Shown: positions 60,600 through 64,000 of the stretch, in pieces
Numbering within the stretch: position 1 is the first letter of the stretch
Layout of the letters: the number at the start of each line of letters is the position of its first letter
Assembly (NCBI GenBank): GCA_023653785.1
Contig: JAMKCH010002975.1
Location: 1 to 64,000, forward strand
Length of the DNA stretch: 64,000 bases
Source: Ophioderma brevispina
Taxonomy: Eukaryota; Echinodermata; Ophiuroidea; Amphilepidida; Ophiodermatidae
Direction of reading: 5' to 3'
The notes under the pieces: generated by a model
What the model was told of the DNA's origin: nothing
Database searches by the model: none
The model's input: only the letters and a program-made list of their open reading frames with translations
Position numbers and translations under genes: made by a program

Positions 60600-61505
60600 G
60601 ACGCTCCTCAGGGAGACTAGAAGCCATGATGAAACTGATACCTAAAGGTTGCAAACTGAAGTTTGTTAAAATATCATGAAATTTCAAAGTAGACAGGAAG
60701 AGGAAGAGAGGATCGGTGTTGATTCAAGACCACAGAGAATTGTACAAGTCCGTATAATTCTCTTGAAGGAGAGAAAGAGAGAATAAAGATTAGGTGCTTG
60801 TTAGGATCGCACCAATCAGAGCCGCATACGACAAAGAAGGAAGGGACGAGGAGAATTATAGAGTTGTTTTGAGTGATGCTTAGAAGAAGATGGGCGGACT
60901 TTGCGGTTGATGCCATTGTATTTGGAGGAGCAATTTTTAAGAAACAAGTAGAGTGTGAGAACGCCAAAGATAAATTGTCGTCATTTAATCGACCTAGGAA
61001 TTTAGTGTTTCAACATGTGAATAGATGTATATCAATTTTAATATCGATATTTTATTAATGTTAGGTTTATTGCTGTGTTATTTTTAAATATCATGTAGTT
61101 GGTCTTTGTAATAGTTCAGAGACAATTATGTTAATTTAAAACCAATGGAAATTTGTTAAAGTTCATCATTAATTATAGATTCTAAAGGTTTAGGGTAATG
61201 ATGTGAAAAAGAGAATTTTGTATCATCAGCAAATAAAATAAAGTTGGATTGTAGAGCCGAGTGGAAGGGTCGTAATGATGTAAAAAGAGTAATGATCCTA
61301 GTATCGAGCCCGGAGGGCACTCCGCAAGTTATAGGAACTGAAACTGGGACAAGTGTGTGTTGAAGAGGAAGAGTGACATCTCCAGAAAGAATAACTTCAT
61401 GATTCCAATGTTAGGCGATGTGCATATGTACCATAGTTGTTAAGTTATGCAAAAGATATGTGATATTTATGGTATCAAAGCCTTACTTAATCAAGAAGAT
61501 ACCCA
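60600..61505 (-). pseudogene. LINE reverse transcriptase and C-terminal remnant
   Basis: Minus strand with frameshifts. A remnant of the LDLSKAFDT motif is at about 61463-61503. Next comes TCGVPSG at 61309-61329, where the family has GVPQG, so the conserved Gln is changed. Catalytic FADDT is at 61220-61233. The open frame 60674-60967 continues with SKIA-like sequence (CFLKIAPPN), then VVCGSDWCDPNKH, the conserved C-G-x-x-W block. In another frame NTDPLFLFLSTLKFHDI matches the TDPLF motif near 60690. The order of motifs is that of CR1/Rex-type ORF2. The endonuclease is missing and the frame is broken, so it is inactive. Confidence 0.82.
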
Positions 61506-61839
61506 ACTGTGTGTAGGTTTTTGTCCAAGTTGTCATTTATTACGGCAGACATACAGTTCAATTCATTGCCATATGTAATGAAAAGTGTGTGCTGATAAAA
61601 GAAGGCCGAGACGTATGTTCAGAGTTGATCAAGTGTTTTTTTATGTTTTAGCCCAAAAGAAATTGCCAAAAACTGCGAGAGTGATGCAACCCTATTTTTT
61701 TACGATTATACTGGTTCACGTATTCAAAAACAGTTCAAGTAAAATCTCTGGTGTTACAAATCAAACAAAGTAGAAGAAAGAAGCACGAACGTAAATGAGG
61801 ATTTCTTAATTCATCAGGGTACGTTAAGATTAAAATTGG

Positions 61840-61966
61840 TGTCAAGGATTGGATTCGAACCCACGCCTCCATTTGGAGACCAGAACCTCTGACAACTGGC
61901 AAGCTCTGTGTAGGCCTAAGGAATATCCTTGAGTCTGGCGACTTAGACCGCTCGGCAATACTGAAC
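61840..61966 (-). tRNA. tRNA-Leu(CAA) copy C, intron-containing
   Basis: Minus strand. TTGCCGAGCGGTCTAAGTCG, then CCAGACTCAAGG with anticodon CAA (61929-61931). The intron is about 40 bp (ATATTCCTTAGGCCTACACA onward), then GTTCTGGTCTCC, AAATGGAGG, and B box GTGGGTTCGAATCC. The anticodon stem CCAGA/TCTGG is intact once the intron is removed. The acceptor stem is imperfect. The product would decode UUG leucine codons after removal of the intron by the tRNA splicing endonuclease. Four T residues on the minus strand follow at a short distance. The array resumes here to the right of the LINE insertion. Confidence 0.85.
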
Positions 61967-62263
61967 ACATGTTGAAATGTGATTTTCTATTGTAATGAAA
62001 AGTGTTGACTGATGCAAGAAGGCTGAGATGTTTGTTAAGAAATTTGATCAGAGTCTTTTTTTGGTTTTTACCCAACGAAAAGCGTTGGAAAGGTGCACTA
62101 GCCAAAATCTAAAATGCCAAAACATTTTTTACGTCAATATTGTCAACTAGTAAAACAGTAAATAAATCTCTAGGGTTACAAATCAATTCAAAAAATACAA
62201 AGTTGAAGAAGAATAGAAATGATTCTTAATGGCATCAGGTATACGTTAAGTGAAAAAAACATG

Positions 62264-62394
62264 TGTAAGGAGTGGGATTCGAAACCCACGCCTCACATTT
62301 GGAGACCAGAAACCTTGACAAACGGAGCAAGTTTCTGTGGTGCTAAGGAATATTCCTTGAGTCTGGCGCCTAGACCGATCGGCCATTCCTGAAC
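62264..62394 (-). tRNA. tRNA-Leu(CAA) copy D, intron-containing
   Basis: Minus strand. GGCCGATCGGTCTAGGCGCC, then AGACTCAAGG with anticodon CAA at 62357-62359, an intron of about 45 bp, TTTCTGGTCTCC, a variable arm, and a B box with one extra base (GGGTTTCGAATCC). A run of seven A residues at 62253-62259 (T7 on the minus strand) immediately follows the 3' end, a strong RNA polymerase III terminator. It lies about 424 bp from copy C. The small indels in the D loop and B box may be sequencing errors, in which case this is the best-terminated functional candidate. Confidence 0.85.
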
Positions 62395-62491
62395 ACATGT
62401 CGACATGCGATGTTCTATTGTACTGAATTTTTGATCAAGTGTATTTTAATTATTCCGGGTCGGTTAGATGAAAATTTGCAAAAATGTATTG

Positions 62492-62590
62492 TGTCAGGAG
62501 TGGGATTCAAACCCACGCCTCCACTTTAGAGACAGAGACTTGGACAATGGACTAGATCTGTGTGTAGCCTAAGGAATATCCCTTGGCACG
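62492..62590 (-). pseudogene. tRNA-Leu copy E, 5' half missing
   Basis: Minus strand. The 3' half is well preserved, with the acceptor strand CTCCTGACA (the best acceptor sequence of the array), B box GGGTTTGAATCCC, the variable arm and the intron. Homology ends right after the anticodon (62580-62585), where unrelated sequence starts. The spacer to copy D is shortened to about 100 bp. It cannot make a tRNA and marks the right edge of the array. Confidence 0.8.
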
Positions 62591-62760
62591 TCGGAAGATC
62601 TGGCCCGAAAATCATGCCTCCAGGACCATGAACCCAGTCTATTATCTCATAAAGGCGCTATTTAGCAATAGTTTCTACTTCCCAATCCAAAATCTGATGT
62701 TTTTATGATTCAATCTCCAAAACTCTAAAATACAAATAAAAATCATAAAGCTTTAATTTT

Positions 62761-62844
62761 TGTTACTGGAGTGGGATTCGAACGTCAAGACCTTTAGATA
62801 AACAAAGGACAGCGCCACGACACACGCCACGCAATCCGAGCCGG
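62761..62844 (-). ncRNA. Isolated tRNA-like sequence (weak)
   Basis: On the minus strand GCGTGGCGTGTGTCGTGGCG resembles an A box, CCTTT..AAAGG an anticodon-type stem, and GTTCGAATCCCACTCC a B box plus acceptor strand. The 5' acceptor strand does not pair. It shares the B-box flank GGAGTGGGATTCGAA with the adjacent tRNA-Leu copies and could be a rearranged relative. Confidence 0.35.
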
Positions 62845-62989
62845 CAGCAAGTCGTTCTTTTGTAATTATTCTAGTAGAGTAGATATGTGCATGAGTCATT
62901 GTTCACTGTGGTGATAATAGCATGAAATTTGGCAGAGTATGGGGATTGTTATAAGAAGGATTTTAGCTATAGGGGCATCGCAGATTTTT

Positions 62990-63290
62990 CGTTGTAACAA
63001 AATGGCGAACCATTTTCAAAAAAATGGCTGACCCATTTCTGTAGTTGGCTCATTTCATGGACTGAATGTGTTTGGTGTTGTTTTGGGGTATTAAAACATG
63101 ATTTGTAGCCCAAAGTAATGCCTTAAAATAGAAAGATTAGTACTGGGTAACTATTACAAAAGTTGTTTTTGTAACAAAAACGCGTGTGAAATGTGTGTTG
63201 ATGTGAACATATAAAAAAATGGCTCCCCGGTTTTCCAAAATGGGCTGCCAATTCCCTTATTTTACCAATTTTCATCGACTGAATATGCAA
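62990..63290. repeat. Diverged two-copy repeat, ~217 bp period
   Basis: ATGGC(T)..ACC..TTTTC..AAATGG(G)CTG..CC, followed by TTTCAT(G/C)GACTGAAT(G/A)TG, occurs at 62995-63071 and 63210-63288. The intervening sequence is poorly conserved. Confidence 0.6.
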
Positions 63291-64000
63291 TTTTTTCTAA
63301 CCAAAGCTATTTTGTCACACATGCCATGCCACAAATTAAAAGACTGAATAAATAGGCAAATTAATTACAAGATTGTTTGATGGTACTCCTGGCCAGACAT
63401 TATTGTGGACAGCAATGCCAAATTTAAAACCTGTGTAAATAGGCAAATCCAATACAAGTCGCAGACATTTAAAATGGTCACCCTATCTTACTGTATCTTT
63501 GCCTTGTAGACTGTAACAAAATCAAGACATATTTAAGAATGTTTTTGTTAGTTTGTTTCATAACAATAGATTTTGAACATTTGACAAAAATTAATTGGGG
63601 GGGGGGGGGCTTTTCCAATAGAGTATGATTGTTAGTCTAATCATAGAGGTATGGTCTAACGATACGAGCATACACCATTGCACAAGTATACAGGTATACC
63701 TGTGAAAAGGCTTGTGTCAAACATGCAAACAATGGCAGCCAATTACTGTCTTTACCAGGGTTTACATAAATCGTATGCACTGAGTCCGTTGTTGGGGTTA
63801 CGATCTTATCATTATAATATTATTTATTAAGTTAGTGTAATCTGGTTTATATTGCCGGGAAATGTATTGACCAATGCCAACAGCATGACCATTGTTGTAA
63901 AGAACACAATGATGACGAGTTATACGCGATTTCTGGACCCAAAGAGTAAACATATTTTAAAAGGCGTTAACCCATCTGCTAACTTCATGTGCATGCACAC
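63291..64000. other. Unannotated stretch to window end
   Basis: No recognised gene. It includes a G run at 63597-63609. Confidence 0.4.

Larger units (their letters stand above)
59100..61565 (-). mobile_element. LINE insertion splitting the tRNA-Leu array
   Basis: A 5'-truncated minus-strand LINE lies between tRNA copies B and C. Its apparent 3' tail (AATAAATTTGATTG on the minus strand) is at about 59107-59120. Coding homology runs from about 61503 down to 60600. It contains a dispersed repeat (59400-60010) and a polypurine tract (60020-60360) downstream of the coding part. Array spacer sequence is present on both sides (58945-59060 and 61570-61680) as a ~100-bp duplicated segment. Confidence 0.7.

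Noticed and set aside
1..64000. A bacterial, phage or organellar origin
   Set aside because: No dense open frames, operons or ribosome binding sites. Intron-containing tRNA-Leu(CAA), LINEs and MITEs are nuclear animal features.

Overview
This window looks like nuclear DNA from an animal, probably a marine invertebrate. No intact protein-coding gene is recognisable in it. The open frames are short and lack bacterial-style spacing or ribosome binding sites. What can be identified is typical of a metazoan accessory region: broken LINE retrotransposons, a scrambled Ty3/gypsy fragment, DNA transposons and MITEs with terminal inverted repeats, foldback palindromes, minisatellites, and an array of intron-containing tRNA-Leu(CAA) genes. 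The species cannot be fixed from the sequence. Many homopolymer runs and single-base indels inside otherwise clear repeats suggest an unpolished long-read assembly, so some frameshifts may be errors rather than decay.

Layout. 0-9 kb holds a recent 2x tandem duplication (1.3-1.7 kb), a LINE endonuclease fragment (2.0-3.0 kb), a dispersed repeat whose second copy is at 59.4 kb, and a CAT/CCT minisatellite (5.9-6.7 kb). 9.07-14.07 kb is a 5-kb foldback structure: two inverted arms of about 2 kb around a 0.9-kb centre with four copies of a ~125-bp repeat. 15-18.8 kb holds a TTAA-flanked MITE, a perfect-looking hairpin, a 1-kb DNA transposon with ~250-bp TIRs that keeps only an N-terminal helix-turn-helix remnant of its transposase, a dispersed repeat into which that transposon inserted, and a LINE 3' end. 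20.3-20.95 kb is a gypsy RNase H segment broken into inverted pieces. 21.9-22.8 and 25.7-26.8 kb are minus-strand LINE remnants.

27.9-29.3 kb carries two tandem ~755-bp units, each with a tRNA-like sequence. 30.8-31.7 kb is a TIR element. 35.33-35.79 kb is a 457-bp TIR element with a 9-bp target-site duplication. 39.1-39.6 kb is another long palindrome. 44.8-48.75 kb contains a short motif (GGAYGTGACA ... GAACGGACAAT) recurring every ~165-190 bp in both orientations, which I read as a very diverged tandem repeat with one conserved box. 50.0-52.0 kb is a second CAGGGTGTC-type transposon. 53.6-54.4 kb has two abutting MITE-like elements. 55-57 kb is minisatellite and AT-rich DNA. 57.37-58.11 kb is a TTAGCG-rich satellite.

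58.3-62.6 kb is the clearest gene content: five minus-strand copies of tRNA-Leu(CAA), two near canonical, in a repeat unit of about 430 bp. The array is split by a 2.4-kb LINE that itself contains a dispersed repeat and a polypurine tract. The functional products that can be argued for are the tRNA-Leu genes; everything else is mobile or satellite DNA acting on, or nested in, its neighbours.
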